NCBI GenBank assembly: GCA_021234155.1 | Contig: JAJEKV010000097.1 | Coordinates: 3,040,074-3,104,073 of the forward strand | DNA length: 64,000 nt | Direction of reading: 5' to 3' | Origin: Isoetes taiwanensis | Lineage: Eukaryota; Streptophyta; Lycopodiopsida; Isoetales; Isoetaceae | In this document: in pieces, positions 10,013-21,851 of the stretch | Layout of the letters: the number at the start of each line of letters is the position of its first letter | How positions within the stretch are numbered: the first letter of the stretch is position 1 | Made by a program: the position numbers and the translations under genes | The notes under the pieces: model-generated | Seen by the model: the letters and a program-made list of their open reading frames with translations, nothing else | Told to the model about the DNA's origin: nothing | Databases searched by the model: none

Positions 10013-12183
10013 ATGGTTCAAACTAGGGGCAGGAATCTAGATTTTCAGCCCATATGTTTGGAGTCACCCAAACGGAATAGAACAAAAGCAGTTAAAATCA
10101 TGTCTAATATATCTGTCACTCTAGACCATGAAACAGCAGAAGAAGAGGATGTCGATGGGGGAGACATTGAGGAAATGGAAAATGCAGACAATACTGGAAT
10201 TAATGCATCAGAATCTGATATGCAACAGATTGATACGCAGCAAACTCATAAGCTGGAAAATCCAAAACCAGAGAAGGTGCTTGCACGAAAGAAACAACGC
10301 AAATCCACCAAACTACATGATGCAAAGCTAGCCACATATGAAAGTCTGGAGGATGATATTAACGAGGATTTTGATGCAACTTTCACGATGGAAATGATTT
10401 CTGAGACCCTTGATCAACTCAGGTTAACTAGACCTACACCACCGCCACTGATACCTTTGTGCAGAATTCTAAAAAATGAGGCAGTGAGAACAGTGACTAG
10501 TTCCACTCAACAGATGCGAGAGGTATTCCGATCTGATGGTTATGTTCAAGAAAAAGGCTCCTTCATTTTATCAATGCAAAGGTTGGGATCCTATCTGGAG
10601 ACAAATAAATGAAGAGTTTGAGTTAGAAGTTGCAACTTCTGAGGATTGGAAAGATTTGAGTGGTCGCATGTTCTTATGTTGGGATGGGAATCATCGTACT
10701 GTAGCGTGGATGGAAGAGATTGCCTCCAATTACACGTTTAGTAGGGGGAGACATGTGCGAGTGTTGGCATCATTTGTGGTTGTTGATCGTATACAAGAAG
10801 GTCCATTGATATCATCCTTGAATCGTATTAATGAGTACGTATTAAGTCTTACATATGTAGTCACATGAGGTTAACTTATGATTTAACTTATTACATTTTA
10901 ATGATTTAACTTATGTTATGTATTCTACAGGTTGAATGAGGTTGGAGTCGTCAAAAATACTCTAAAAGACACTTTGTATAGTGTGTACAAGGTGGCAACA
11001 TCCAATCCTGAAAAGTACACAAGCAGATTAGAACCTTCCTATCTCAAATCATTGAAGCTAAAGGATTCTAGTGGCATTGTTGGTGATCAGTGGTATCCAT
11101 TACCAAGACTTGCATATTGCAAAATATTGTTTCAGGTATGCATTGTTTCTCTTTTCTTTTCTTTTCTTAAATATTATTATGGTACTATATAAGATATCTT
11201 GACTATTTGTTTATTGCATTGGTTGGATCGTAGCTATTTGTTCTTTGGAGCAATGCAAACAAGTCGAAAAAGCCGGAAAATTGAGGAACATAGAAATTAT
11301 GAGGACTTACATCGTCATTATCGATAAACCTTTTGGGTTCAAGATAGATAAACTTGGCACTTTGGCTCAACTTTCTTTGCGTGTTTATGTTATGGGCAGA
11401 ATTGGCACAACACCGCACATTTGAGGGCATCATCAAGTAAGCTTTTCGTGATTCTCTCCTTCAATGCTTATATGTATCACTCATTTTGTTTACTAAGTCT
11501 ATTTGTTTTGCGATCTTTATGTTGTTTCATAAAAGATAGACACATTTTGCATTTCCTCATTCCTTCTCTTGTTTCTTAGGTATAGATTATCCAAAATCTA
11601 TCATTCATCATCGTCATCGCAAGCCGCCAAATGTTTGGCAAGTCGAGAAAAGACAAAGTTCTTGAAAAATCTATTCGGGTTTATGGAGTATTTATTGGAA
11701 ATGCTTTGTCCGTGAAGGTGGTGTAGTCCTTGATTTATTTTAGGTGAACAGAACAGGCTCAATGTTGATGGCTTGTGCTATTCGTGGATGCCATTGTTTC
11801 TCATTTGATAGTGATCCCGCTCTATGTGATCTTGTAAAAGCTAAGCGCATATCAAAACTAATGAAGCCAAATGCATTGACTTCGGGGAGCAAGAATGAGA
11901 ATTATGATTCAGAGTCTGAAGATGAGGATGTTGTGGGTCAAGATGTTGAGGAGCCGGAGGAATAGTAAAATCTTACTCTTTGAAGATATATTGTATGCAT
12001 TTATAGCTACATGACATTACTTGTTAGTAGTTTTTAATGTTGGTGCATGTTTGCAGTGCATTACCAGACTATGCTGAGAAGATTGCTATAGTGCAAGCAT
12101 CCGAACATTCACCTGTTACAACTGTTTCAAAGAGAAAGCGATGTCTATTTGTGGACGATGAATGTATTGAAAGTTTGAGGTAG
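10013..12183 (+). pseudogene. ParB-like domain plus N4/N6-type DNA methyltransferase, spliced and broken
   Basis: ATG at 10013 (MVQTRGRN), preceded by a 3' splice site (TTTTGCAG) near 9950, so a 5' leader intron is likely. Exons: 10013-10834, 10931-11135, about 11232-11444, about 11581-11960 and about 12057-12183. Donor and acceptor phases match at the first intron (E-L-N-E-V) and the last (E-E-Y-A-L-P). Exon 1 has an acidic, KKQRK-containing N-terminus and then MFLCWDGNHRTVAWMEEI, the DGxHRxxA motif of the ParB/sulfiredoxin fold. Later exons show VIIDKPFGFK, where a DPPF/DPPY catalytic box is expected, then REGGVVLDLF and RTGSMLMACAIRGCHCFSFD, the SAM-binding motif I of beta-type N4/N6 methyltransferases. 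The KRKRCLFVDDE end may be nuclear-targeting. Breaks: frameshifts near 10,575 and 11,275 and an in-frame TAG in motif I near 11,742. ParB followed by a methylase is a common phage and bacterial layout. The donor organism and the modified base are unknown. Confidence 0.7.
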
Positions 12184-12189
12184 ACATAG

Positions 12190-13797
12190 CAAATATCACA
12201 TTGCTATCAAACTCGTGTGCATTTTTTATCAAACATCTAGTTCATAAACATGTGGTACCTACAAGAACTATTGTTAACATTTGTTTCATATTTTTCGGCT
12301 TAATTTTTCTTCCGCATTTTTATTACTTTCAACAAACTTTTCCATATTATTTTAGATGCTTTGATTAGAGTAAGGGAATGCTTTATGTATTATACTATTG
12401 TATAATAAATTAAAATTATATACTTAGATCAAATACCCAAGAATATACGCAAAGGATTAAACAAAAGGTAGACAACACATTTATATTCCAAGCATGTATA
12501 CCAATGAAGAGTTTTTATACCTCCCTACTTTGCGTCAACCCATAGAAAACCCTCTAAACCATCTCTGAAAAAACCCTCCAAAAATTTGCACTTCTTCAAC
12601 TCTTGTTGAATCTAATAATGTTACTAGTTTATTTTTAGGTCAAAGATATGATGGTTAGTAAATCATGAAATTGCTTTCAAGATTAATTTTCACTTCAATC
12701 TATTTAGAATTTTTTTTTTATATAAGAAGAACTCTATATGATTGAAATAATATTTCTATGAAATATTTAAAGAAAGTTTTAGATTAACATTAATTGAGAG
12801 ATTCATCTATGTTTTAACAAAAAAAAAATTGACTAGTTTATTATTGATTAATTTTTTATATGTTTTACTTCATATAAAATAAACTATTTAGAAATTTGTT
12901 ATTAAAACACAGACTTTATCATTTTATCAGTGTCAATCTAACACTTTTTTAAAATATTTTTAGAAGTGCTAAGAGTTTGTAAATTGTAAAATTTTCGTGA
13001 TAGTTTTAAGTGAATCTATCATCAAACCATAAAATGTTATTTACAATTTGTTGTAATTGTCAAATTGTAAATTTGCTAAATCACTAATAAATCTGAATAG
13101 GTCCATGTTTTTATTGAATGTTTCATAAAGGTAACACTTATATCTCTGATACTCTAAGTAATACGGGAGATAATGCAAATCTAAAACTTATGATGACACA
13201 GAAAGAAATCAATGCTTTAAACTTCATATCGACAATATAAGATTAAGAAATGTCTTAGTAGCAACTAAAAATTTACTACAGCTACATTGGCGGAAAAGGT
13301 ATAAACGAGAGTTGGGACGAATTTTTTCAAAAATCAAGATAGATTTGATGAAATACTTAAATGAAAAGCCCCTTTGAGGGTTATAAATTTCTTGAAAGAT
13401 GGGAAAAAGACCATGACATAGGTTGCGCAGACCTTATCTTTGAATATGTTTGAATGATATGAGTGTGATATTAAATGGCGTTTAATAACATCAGAGGGAA
13501 CCTCCGCCTAATTGTAGGGGAGGTTTCACGTAAATTTTGAAAATTTTGATCATCAAAAGAATCATAAAATTTTCCTATAAAGGAAACAAAGCTTTCCCAA
13601 ACCGAAAAAAGAATGAGAATTACATAACTAAGTGCATGATAAATCATTAATGATGGTACTTACACTGTGAAATGAGAAGATACATGATTATGAAAACCAG
13701 CAGAGCTATCAAAATGTAGAATTACGGGCGTGGCCTGACCAAAGGCACTACAAACTTGCATCTCCGTCACAAAGATGAACAAACTCCAATGACTCCT
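12190..13797. other. AT-rich stretch without recognisable genes
   Basis: About 1.6 kb of AT-rich sequence with many T and A runs and no coding frame over about 60 codons that looks real. Nothing supports a named element. It ends at the copia target site. Confidence 0.5.
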
Positions 13798-14023
13798 TGT
13801 TAGGTCAACCTATTATGATGACTCAGCAAGCACCTTTTGCCACGTGTGTCACCTTTTGTCACTTAGGGTTTAGGGTCACGTGTGTTGATGACATGGCCTA
13901 TCTATAAAGGCCATAGTCACTTAGGGTTTAGTGGGTTCTTTCTCATGCATGCGTAGAGCAGCCTACGTCCATTTTTCCGTCTTTCTCTGTTCCTTCAATT
14001 CTGTCAGTCACAGAGCGCTTTCA
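13798..14023 (+). repeat. 5' LTR of the copia element
   Basis: Starts TGTTAGGTCAACC and ends GCGCTTTCA. Contains direct repeats of CACTTAGGGTTTAG and a TATA-like CTATAAAGG near 13,911. It differs from the 3' LTR at a few single sites and in a patch near 13,947-13,962. Confidence 0.92.
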
Positions 14024-14035
14024 TGGTATCAGAGC
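14024..14035 (+). promoter_or_regulatory. Primer-binding site (initiator tRNA-Met type)
   Basis: TGGTATCAGAGC directly follows the LTR end. It is the standard plant copia/gypsy primer site complementary to the 3' end of initiator methionine tRNA. Confidence 0.9.
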
Positions 14036-14489
14036 ACTGGCTTGGAGGAAAGAGTTAGCATCTTCTACTCAATAGTTTATTTGTAGATTACATGGAAAAG
14101 AGGCTGATCTACCTTCAGAAGAATTGCTGAGGCTTCTCAACAATCCAAGATTCGTGCGCATCGACGAAAACCTCCGCGGAATTTCTTGCTAGCTTTGCAA
14201 GACGGAGGAATTTGCCAAGAATTGTAATTCGGAGCAAGAATAGTCGGATCCCTTTTTAATTTTGCTGCTTTGGGCCGTTTTTGAGGCTGAGCATGGATAT
14301 ATGCATACCCAAATTCGAAATTACACATGATTTTATGGCATTGAGCGGTTTGGGTCGATCGGGATCCAGACTTCATAGTCTGAAGAAATTTTTTTCTAGA
14401 CTTTTCTTTCCTTGTTAGATCTCTCAGATCTGAGTGCCTGGAGTAGATCTGAGTGCTTGGAGTAGCCCTATTGACAGATATATTCAGAT

Positions 14490-15245
14490 TTGTTCTACTC
14501 AAAATTCTTGGGCCACAGTCATGAACCTTGGAAATATTTTCAGCATCCAGTTCTTGATGGTGATAACTATTTCACATGGAGAGATGCCCTTCAAACCCAT
14601 CTTAATTTGAAGGATTTAGGTGATGTATTGGGCAAATCCTGGAATCCTCTCACCCCTGAAGACACATGGAAAGACTTCTATGCCCTCAATCATTTGAGAG
14701 CATGTGTATCACCAGAATTCATGCGTGATATCAGAGATAAGACCACCTTTCAAGAAGCCTACAATATTCTCCACAATGCATGTGTTCATGCATGGAAAGC
14801 AGCTCTCTCTTCAAGGGAAAATGAGTAATCTAAGGCTGCAAGATTGCACAAATATGAAAGATTATATTCAACAATTAAAGGAGTTAGAAGAAAAGTATCA
14901 TGGAGCAGGTGGTACTATGGATGAGATCAAGCTCATCTTATATGCCTTGAATGGTTTATCCAAAGAATATCGACATGTCAAGGATTTTTATCAACTGCAG
15001 CCCAAGATTCAAGTCTCTTTTCATCATTCTACAAAGCGGCAACTATATGATTTGAAATCGAACACAAGAAGTCAGCAAATGAAGAATCAAAGACACTATT
15101 CAAAAGCTAAGTATTCTCTGCCCAAACAAATAAATATGATAGATCTGAAAAAGACACTTCAATAAGTCTTTCGATCTTTGATTCTAGCTCTAAAGATCCT
15201 CTTTCATGTTGGTATTGTAGCATTAAAGGTCATATGAAGCGAGCT
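14490..15245 (+). pseudogene. Copia gag remnant with damaged zinc knuckle
   Basis: The first frame (about 14,500-14,820) reads HPVLDGDNYFTWRDALQTHL and ends near ALSSRENE. The second frame (14,820-15,165) continues with LRLQDCTNMKDYIQQLKEL and ILYALNGLSKEYRHV. Both match the UBN2/gag-polypeptide family of copia capsids. A zinc knuckle follows at about 15,207-15,240 as CWYCSIKGHMKRAL: the first two cysteines and the histidine are present, but the last cysteine is lost. A single frame change near 14,815 joins the two halves. Confidence 0.75.
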
Positions 15246-15419
15246 CTGAGGAAATTATAGAGAGAGTTTGCTCAATATTGCAAAACTCATCCATCTCCTC
15301 ATGCACCCGAAGAAGAAAAATCCACTTCAAATCCCACTTCAACTCTGCTGCTCATGTATCACATATTGATATTGATATTTTGGAGACCCAATTTCTCAAT
15401 GGCCGCAGAGACCTTGGCG

Positions 15420-16512
15420 GCCGAGATGATGTCCGGCTCATTGATTCGAGCCACTAAACACCTAGCGAGGAAATTAGGGACTTGTTCACAATCTCAAGTC
15501 TTATGATAAGACTCTGGTAAGAATGGCGAGATGGTCACATAGAACATTCAAAAGCCAAAGGAGCTGCTATCCTTCAAGCAGAAAATTGTCTCACTTTCGT
15601 AATTGAAGATGTGATTCTTGTACTGGCCTCCTAGTTAACTTACTCGGTGTAAGTGAATTTGACAAGAAATTAGGCTTGTCGGAGTGTTGTTCTGGCGGAT
15701 TCGTTCACATCTTGCAAAAAGAATCCCCGGCTTATGTCGATCTCCAAAAGCTTGGACCTATAGCACAAGGATTTCTCAACAAGGAAGGACTTTATGTGCT
15801 TCACAATCACTCTGCCACAACAAAACAACAAAGCAAACTCATATACTCTGAACAATTAAACCACTCAAGAATCACCGTGGCATGCAAGGTATGCGGATAT
15901 GCAAACCTTTACGCTCTAGTTTACGCATCAAAGTATCAAATTGTAAAAGGCTTACTAGTTCTCAAAGCGCCAAGATCTTCATTGTGTCGCATGCGTGCTT
16001 GGCAAGCAAATCCAAGCTCCATATCGGATCAAGCACAATATCGCAGCAGATAGACCACTTCAATTGATACACTCGATATTTGTCATTTGCCAATTGCATC
16101 CCTAGGTGGCGGTAGGTATTTTATCCTCTTCATTGATGACTTCACCGCTACACTTGGATTTATCCCATCAAATATAAATCTGAAGCTTTTTCCATTTATC
16201 AAAATTTCAGTGACCTTGTTGAGAATCAATTCTCAACCACTATTAAGGCATTCAGTCCGATAATGCCAAGGAATACATTGTCTCATGAGTTTGACGACTT
16301 TCTACGGTCCAAAGGAGTACAAAGGGAATTAATGGTCCCATATGCCCATTCTCGAATGGCGTCGCAGAGCAAGAATCGATCTATTATGGATCTCACACGG
16401 GTATGCTAAAGCATAAAGCACTTTAAGAGGTATCGTCACGGCTAGTTTACATCTCTAAGGGGGCCCCCCACTAAAACCACGAAACTCGGACTCCATTTGA
16501 AGCTTTGTTTGG
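15420..16512 (+). pseudogene. Copia protease and integrase N-terminal half
   Basis: Broken frames show LIDS followed by HLARKLGT (protease active-site region, near 15,435-15,480), VNLLGVSEFDKKLGL (15,630-15,680), NKEGLYVLHNHS (the GAG-pre-integrase block), and GGRYFILFIDDFTA (near 16,105-16,150), where the second D belongs to the integrase catalytic core. KGVQRELMVPYAHS (about 16,310-16,355) corresponds to the segment before the catalytic E. TPFEALFG (about 16,485-16,512) is the last recognisable piece, and the reading stops there at the foreign insertion. Confidence 0.7.
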
Positions 16513-17000
16513 AAAAAAATTTTTAACCTATAACAAAAACCATTACATTAAATTAAATTAAACCATTACATTAAACCATTACATTACTTTTAAATTAAAT
16601 CCCCCTTCAAACCCCTTTGGTTTGGGTGCATATTCACAGGGGGGTGACTCGCAACAACGAGTCGTTGGATAGGCATATTCACCCCTTATTCCTTAATCTA
16701 CACCGTACACAAAGTTCCTCGTTTGTGGGGTATGGAAGTATGGAATTTGCTATACTGTATAACAAGATTTGCAAAATACTATAAGATTTGAGGTAATATA
16801 CTATATGGTGTTGATTTTGTATGCGTGCAAAAATATTTATAGGGGCTCTCGCTGCCCTACGTCACCCCCCGTGTGAATATGCACCCAAACCAAAGGGGGT
16901 TTGAAGGGGGATTTAATTTAAAAGTAATGTAATGGTTTAATGTAATGGTTTAATTTAATTTAATGTAATGGTTTTTGTTATAGGTTAAAAAAAATTTTTG
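16513..17000. mobile_element. MITE-like fold-back element with about 136-bp inverted arms
   Basis: The left arm (about 16,513-16,648) and right arm (about 16,861-17,000) are near-perfect inverted repeats, from TTTTTAACCTATAACAAAAA inward to CATATTCACAGGGGGGTGAC. A non-coding core of about 212 bp lies between them. No coding capacity. The left tip abuts the disrupted copia integrase. No clear target duplication was found. Confidence 0.8.
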
Positions 17001-19585
17001 CCCCTTCGGGGCTAAGAACAAACAACGTGACTTCACACTTGGATGAGTTAATTTTCTGCAAAAGTACAACTGGACAACTGTATATCTAGCATAAGTGCAT
17101 GAAGCAGACATCAAACATCCCAAAGGCAGACATCAAACATCCCAAAGGATAATGCTGCATCAAACATTATGGAGCAAGAGCGGCTGCATTCTGGCTGTAA
17201 AGTAAAAAACATGTGTGATAATAGTATAGACATTTTGTAATCATTTTATTGAAACGTACGAAAAAAACCCACTAGGAAATAAACAATGGCAAGTGATAAG
17301 GAAAATAAATGAGATTATAATTTATAAGTTTGTATGTTAGATATTAGAAGCAGAAAAAGGACCTAACTAGCCCCTAGAGTAATGCATGGTCTTTGCCCCT
17401 TTATACATTAATAGCATATTATACTTGCATCTCTTCACAACCTAGCTTATTCAGTGATCTAAATATTGTATAGAGGAGCAAATGCAATGTCTCGTACATT
17501 CCACGATTCTAGAAATACAATCCACTAGTTTTGCATAAGGAATAAAAAAGTCAATGCACAACTGGAGATTCTCACTTCCATTGAGGTGAACATATAGAAT
17601 TGGTAGCATAATCTCAAGAAACACTTCTAATTCTAGTCTCAATTCCCCGCATTGCCCAAAGGGTCATAAAACTAGAAGTCCTTGCAAACTACACAAAGCA
17701 AAAATAATGGTCACGTATCGATTTGCATCATATGAGTTTCTTGAATTCAACAAAGCACATTACCTTCTTTTACATTACTAGAACTTTGAGCTGGAGCTTT
17801 ATCTACATTCTGCAATGTGAAGATAACATCATCACTATCTGAGTCTGAAACAGCTCCCTCACTTAAATTCTGCAAAAACAGCCTTAGGTTCACAACTATT
17901 CGAAGAGATGAATAATTTTGAGTTGTGTCTTCCTTAGTTGTTTGTGCAATTGCCATCGTAAGCATTGCTAGAGATATCAACATCCTGCAAAAATTTTTGA
18001 ACTGCATAGAGAATACTACTGAGAGAATACTTTAGCATTAATTATTTTGAGCAAAACACATATGCAAAAACTTTCCAAGAACATGACAAATGCTAGCAAG
18101 GTAGTATGTAAATTGAGGCACGGACAAAGGAAAGCAAGCCATTGCATAACTTAAAGCAATGAATTCCATGGTTTAACAAAGTGTGGAATTAAGCTTAGAA
18201 CAAACGAGAGAGAGCACAAATGAAAAATAGAAGATAAGATAATGCTTAGAAGGATAAGGGGGTGAAATTTCACGGAAGTATAGCTCATTCTTGGAAGGAT
18301 GACCTTTATAAAATAATCTGTAATCCAACGCATTGTACCCCTTGCTTCATCAAGCAATCCAGCTTTTCAAGAATTCTCCATGCTAGAACTGTGGCTACAA
18401 AAGCCATTGCAAAACCAAACTTCACAAGTGTCCCCACGGTGAAAAACCTTGGATTGGCTGCCTAGTATCAAATTGCGGGAAGTTTGCCTTCGTCAGAAGT
18501 TGCCAAATAGTTGTTATTTCCGGGATCTACTTGCGAATCCCCAAATACAAAAGAGCTGGTGTGGCAGCATATGTACTCATTGTCCGGAGAAACAAAAAGC
18601 GAGTGCCATCTTAGCTTCCACCCCCATCACAAAAATCTAACTTCAGCTCATTCTTTTTAGATTAGGTAGACCTACATTTGAGATTGGATGTAAAAGACAA
18701 AATCACAATCCCGATAAATGATCTTGCTCCAATTTTATGGAGATTGAGAGCCATTAGCTTCAGATTCTAAGAAAAAAAAATACGAGACATAACTTAGCTT
18801 TAAAGGGTCCTTGGAACGGTAGTTGGTTGAAGCTTGCACGGGCATTGATATGGATAGTAATAGAGCGATAAACATGTACACATAATTTATGGCGCCTCGA
18901 AAAAGAACGAGGGGAAGAAAGTTTACCTTGGTTTTGGTTCCGGGCCAGGGGGACGGATTGACGATACACCTAAAACCCCATATATCGACCTTTTATTTGG
19001 TATAATGGCGAGCTTTCAATGCTTCGTGGAGGGATCGCTGCCGTTGTTTGGGGTAGTTTTAAAAGCGTAAGCATCTACTGTAAATCCGAGTCGAGAATAG
19101 TGTTACGATCATGTGTATGCCAAAACTGCAAAATCTAAAACTAGAGATATGTGTTCGGAACTCCCCGAAGCTCGGGCCGCAGATGAAACCTCCCGAGCTC
19201 TCGGGTTGTAGGAGAAACCCCCAACTCTGGATTTGCCCTAGAACTTTTATAAAGGCCCAAAACTTGATATCGCCTTGACAAATCCGTTGCTTCAAATATG
19301 TTGCAAATCCGCTGCTTCAAATCCAATATGTTGCAAATCCGCTGCTTCAAATCCGGCCAACCCCAACAGTGGTTCATGGCCAAGCTTTAGGGCAAACGAG
19401 GCTTGCATGTTCAGCCCCTAAAATAAAAAGAGGGCTTTTGTTGTGAGCCCTTGGATGTTAGACCATTGAAAAAAAAAAGCTAAATCAACGACTAAGAAAT
19501 GGTGCACTCTAGATATGCGCATTAGTACATCTATTCGAATACGCCATGAAATCTTAGGAAAACCTTTGTGAAAAGCGTACAAAAA
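17001..19585. other. Foreign insert in the copia integrase, with exon-like minus-strand pieces
   Basis: This stretch separates TPFEALFG (before 16,513) from the next copia text (KCLDV and GYATYPREILQKNGKL, from about 19,610). On the minus strand, about 17,765-17,870 reads NLSEGAVSDSDSDDVIFTLQ and is bounded by an AG acceptor (TTTTGCAG) and a GT donor. Another open stretch at 17,451-17,642 reads MLPILYVHLNGSENLQLCID. A GDSL lipase exon lies at 18.4-18.6 kb. These look like host-gene exons carried in by a mobile element. Terminal repeats of the whole insert were not found. Confidence 0.5.
18430..18606 (-). pseudogene. GDSL esterase/lipase N-terminal exon remnant
   Basis: Reading the minus strand from about 18,600, one frame gives FVFGDSQVDPGNNNYLAT, which is block I of plant GDSL esterase/lipases; the nucleophile serine lies in GDS, with the usual L changed to Q. 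After a frame change, the overlapping frame gives LTKANFPQFDTRQPIQG, matching the family's next segment (AKANFPPYG... type). In intact family members this follows a signal peptide. Other blocks (G, N and H) were not found nearby. It sits inside sequence inserted in a copia element, so it is probably a captured or translocated fragment. Confidence 0.65.
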
Positions 19586-19589
19586 CACA

Positions 19590-19900
19590 AAGAAAACCCC
19601 CTGTTATTATGCTACATATTCACACTTCAAAGTGTTTGGATGTCTAGGATATGCTACCTATCCTAGGGAAATTCTTCAGAAGAATGGAAAGCTAGCTGAC
19701 AGATCTTTGAAATGTATTTTTATAGGGTATGCAACCAACATGAAGGCATGGCTGTTATGATCCTATTGAAAAAAAGTCCTCTTTCGAGCATGGTCTTTGT
19801 GGAAGATGCCATATACTCCTCTGAATTCTATCACCACGACCGGATAGAATATGACAAGGTCATATGCAACTTGCTTGATAATGATCAAGATATCTGAGAA
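19590..19900 (+). pseudogene. Copia integrase C-terminal part after the insert
   Basis: The copia reading resumes with LDV..GYATYPREILQKNG and SLKCIFIGYATNMKAWL, the conserved FGC-x-A-...-KCIFLGY segment of copia integrases. The stretch then reads EDAIYSSEFY-like residues in a changed frame. Together with TPFEALFG before the insert this restores collinearity of the element across about 3 kb of foreign DNA. Confidence 0.7.
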
Positions 19901-20199
19901 CATTCCAGCCCAACAAAGCCATCACCAACTCACGGTCACCCCTGGCGCAAAAAAAGCAGATCATGATGCCTTTGCAATCGGCACCTACACCGGCTCACAG
20001 AAACTCTCATGGACAATCTGTATGATGATTTTTGCGCCACTAGACTTTGTTGAACTGTTCCATCTCCGGCATCTTCTACCCATACTCGGTTTAGAATACT
20101 CATCTTTGCACCCGAAGATCCGCTTCGATCGCGACGCTTACCAGCTATAGACTATCGTGGAAGATAGTGTCATCGACCAATCTTGCAAGCTCCGGTTTT

Positions 20200-21060
20200 T
20201 GCAATTATGCCTTGATGGCAAAAAGTGTTGATGGATTTCGATCCAACAGCGTATGCTCAAGCAACAAAAGCATGCTCAGCTGGAAAACAGCAATGCACGA
20301 AGAACTCACCATGCTTAATAAGCGGGATACTTGGGACCTTGTTCCAAAACCAGCCAGAACCATAACGTAATAGGCGCCAAAGTGGCTATTTCGCACCAAA
20401 TATCATTCCGATGGCACCATCTCAAAGCACAAAGCTTCGCTTAGTAGCAAAAGGCTACACACAAGAACAAGGATTTGACTATAATGAAGTCTTTGCTCCG
20501 GTGGTTAGGATGGATACTATGAGAGCAAAGTGCTAGCATTAGCGGCTTCGAGAAAGGATGGCCGGTCTACCAAATGGACTTCAAATCTGCTTTTCTCAAT
20601 GGAGAACTAGCAGAGGAGCTATACATGCGACCCCCCGGATTTCAAGATCCACACTATCCAAATTATGTGTGCAAGCTAAAGAAAAGCATCTATGGTTTGA
20701 AGCAGGGCACCCGGATGTTGGAACATGAAGATAAATGCATTTCTCATTGATATGAAATATCAAAGGTCCGGGCAGATCCTAGCTTATACTTTAAGTTCCA
20801 AAACACATTGGTCTCCATTATTTTGCTATATGTGGATGACACCATAATGGCAGGGGATCTTTGAAGAACTCATACACTCCACCAAAGCTCGCCTCAATGC
20901 TCACTTTGAGGTAACGGACTTAGGCTACTTACATTCTTGTCTTGGCATGAAATTTGGCAAACCTCTCAGAATTTTTCTACGTCACAACAGAAAATTACAT
21001 GAGAACTTCTTGAGAAGTATCACATGTCGATTGTACAGCCGCACCAAATCCATATGATCC
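20200..21060 (+). pseudogene. Copia reverse transcriptase remnant
   Basis: Readable blocks in alternating frames: SWKTAMHEELTMLNKRDTWD (20,275-20,335), [18 protein letters not shown]-like text (about 20,420-20,480), VYQMDFKSAFLNGELAEELY (20,565-20,625), RPPGFQDP and CKLKKSIYGLKQ (20,625-20,705), and the catalytic box LLYVDDTIMAG (20,822-20,855). The order and motifs are those of copia reverse transcriptase. Multiple indels and stops prevent translation. Confidence 0.85.
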
Positions 21061-21284
21061 GGGCCAACAATTGACATTACACACTGAGGATGAAATTTGT
21101 TGATGGCACATTGTATAGAACTGACTCATTGGTGCCTGCTATATCTATGTACCACTTTCGTCGACATTGTGTATGCATGGGAGTACTCTCTAGGTTCATG
21201 ACACATCCTAAAGAGACTCATTGAAGGCAACAAAGCGAGTCCTTCGATATCTCGAGAGGACTGCTAAAGAAGGACCGAAGTTAT

Positions 21285-21760
21285 ACAAGAGTGTTGCATC
21301 CTCAATTAATTCTCTACTCGATTCGGACATGGCATCAACGGACATTGACCATCGAAAATGTCTATCGGGTATATTTCCTTTTTGGAGGCAATCCCATTAG
21401 TTGGAAGTCACAAAAGCAAGAAACTAATAGCATTAGTACAACTGAAGTTGAGCTTAAAGCTCTCACACTTTACAGTTCAAGAAATGCTATATGGTACACC
21501 TATTTGAAGATCTTGGCATTCTCACAACCCCCCGCAACGATTTATTGCGATAACATTGGGGCTATTCAACATGCCAAAGACTATCGATGCATCTTCAAAT
21601 AAAACACATGGACATCAAACTCGCTTTGTTCGAGAACGGTGCAAAAAGGACGACTCAATCTTTCTTACTTCTCCACCAAAGAACAACATCGCGATGGTTT
21701 TACAAAAAGCACTTCTGAGGAAGACACTTTCTTCGACATGAAACATTTTTGCATGTTGTA
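21285..21760 (+). pseudogene. Copia RNase H remnant
   Basis: Frames show CLSGI (near 21,360) followed by PISWKSQKQETNSISTTEVE (21,390-21,450), then EDLGI and IYCDNIGAIQHAKD (about 21,540-21,585), and HMDIK (near 21,605-21,625). These are the typical SWKSKKQ..S.STAE, CDN and H-IDI blocks of copia RNase H, including catalytic D and E positions. It is frame-broken. Confidence 0.8.
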
Positions 21761-21842
21761 CTGCGGCCGATACTCAAGGGGGACATTGATTTCTCCACTG
21801 TTAAATTCTTAAATTTTGTCTACTTTCAGCTATGCTGGTCAT

Positions 21843-21851
21843 CAGGGGGGA
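21843..21851 (+). promoter_or_regulatory. Polypurine tract of the copia element
   Basis: CAGGGGGGA directly precedes the 3' LTR start TGTTAGG and is the expected plus-strand primer. Confidence 0.85.

Noticed and set aside
10013-12183. Bacterial contamination as the source of the methyltransferase gene
   Set aside because: GT-AG introns with matching phase and AT-rich plant-like flanks argue for a eukaryotic gene, though its ancestor may have been bacterial or phage.
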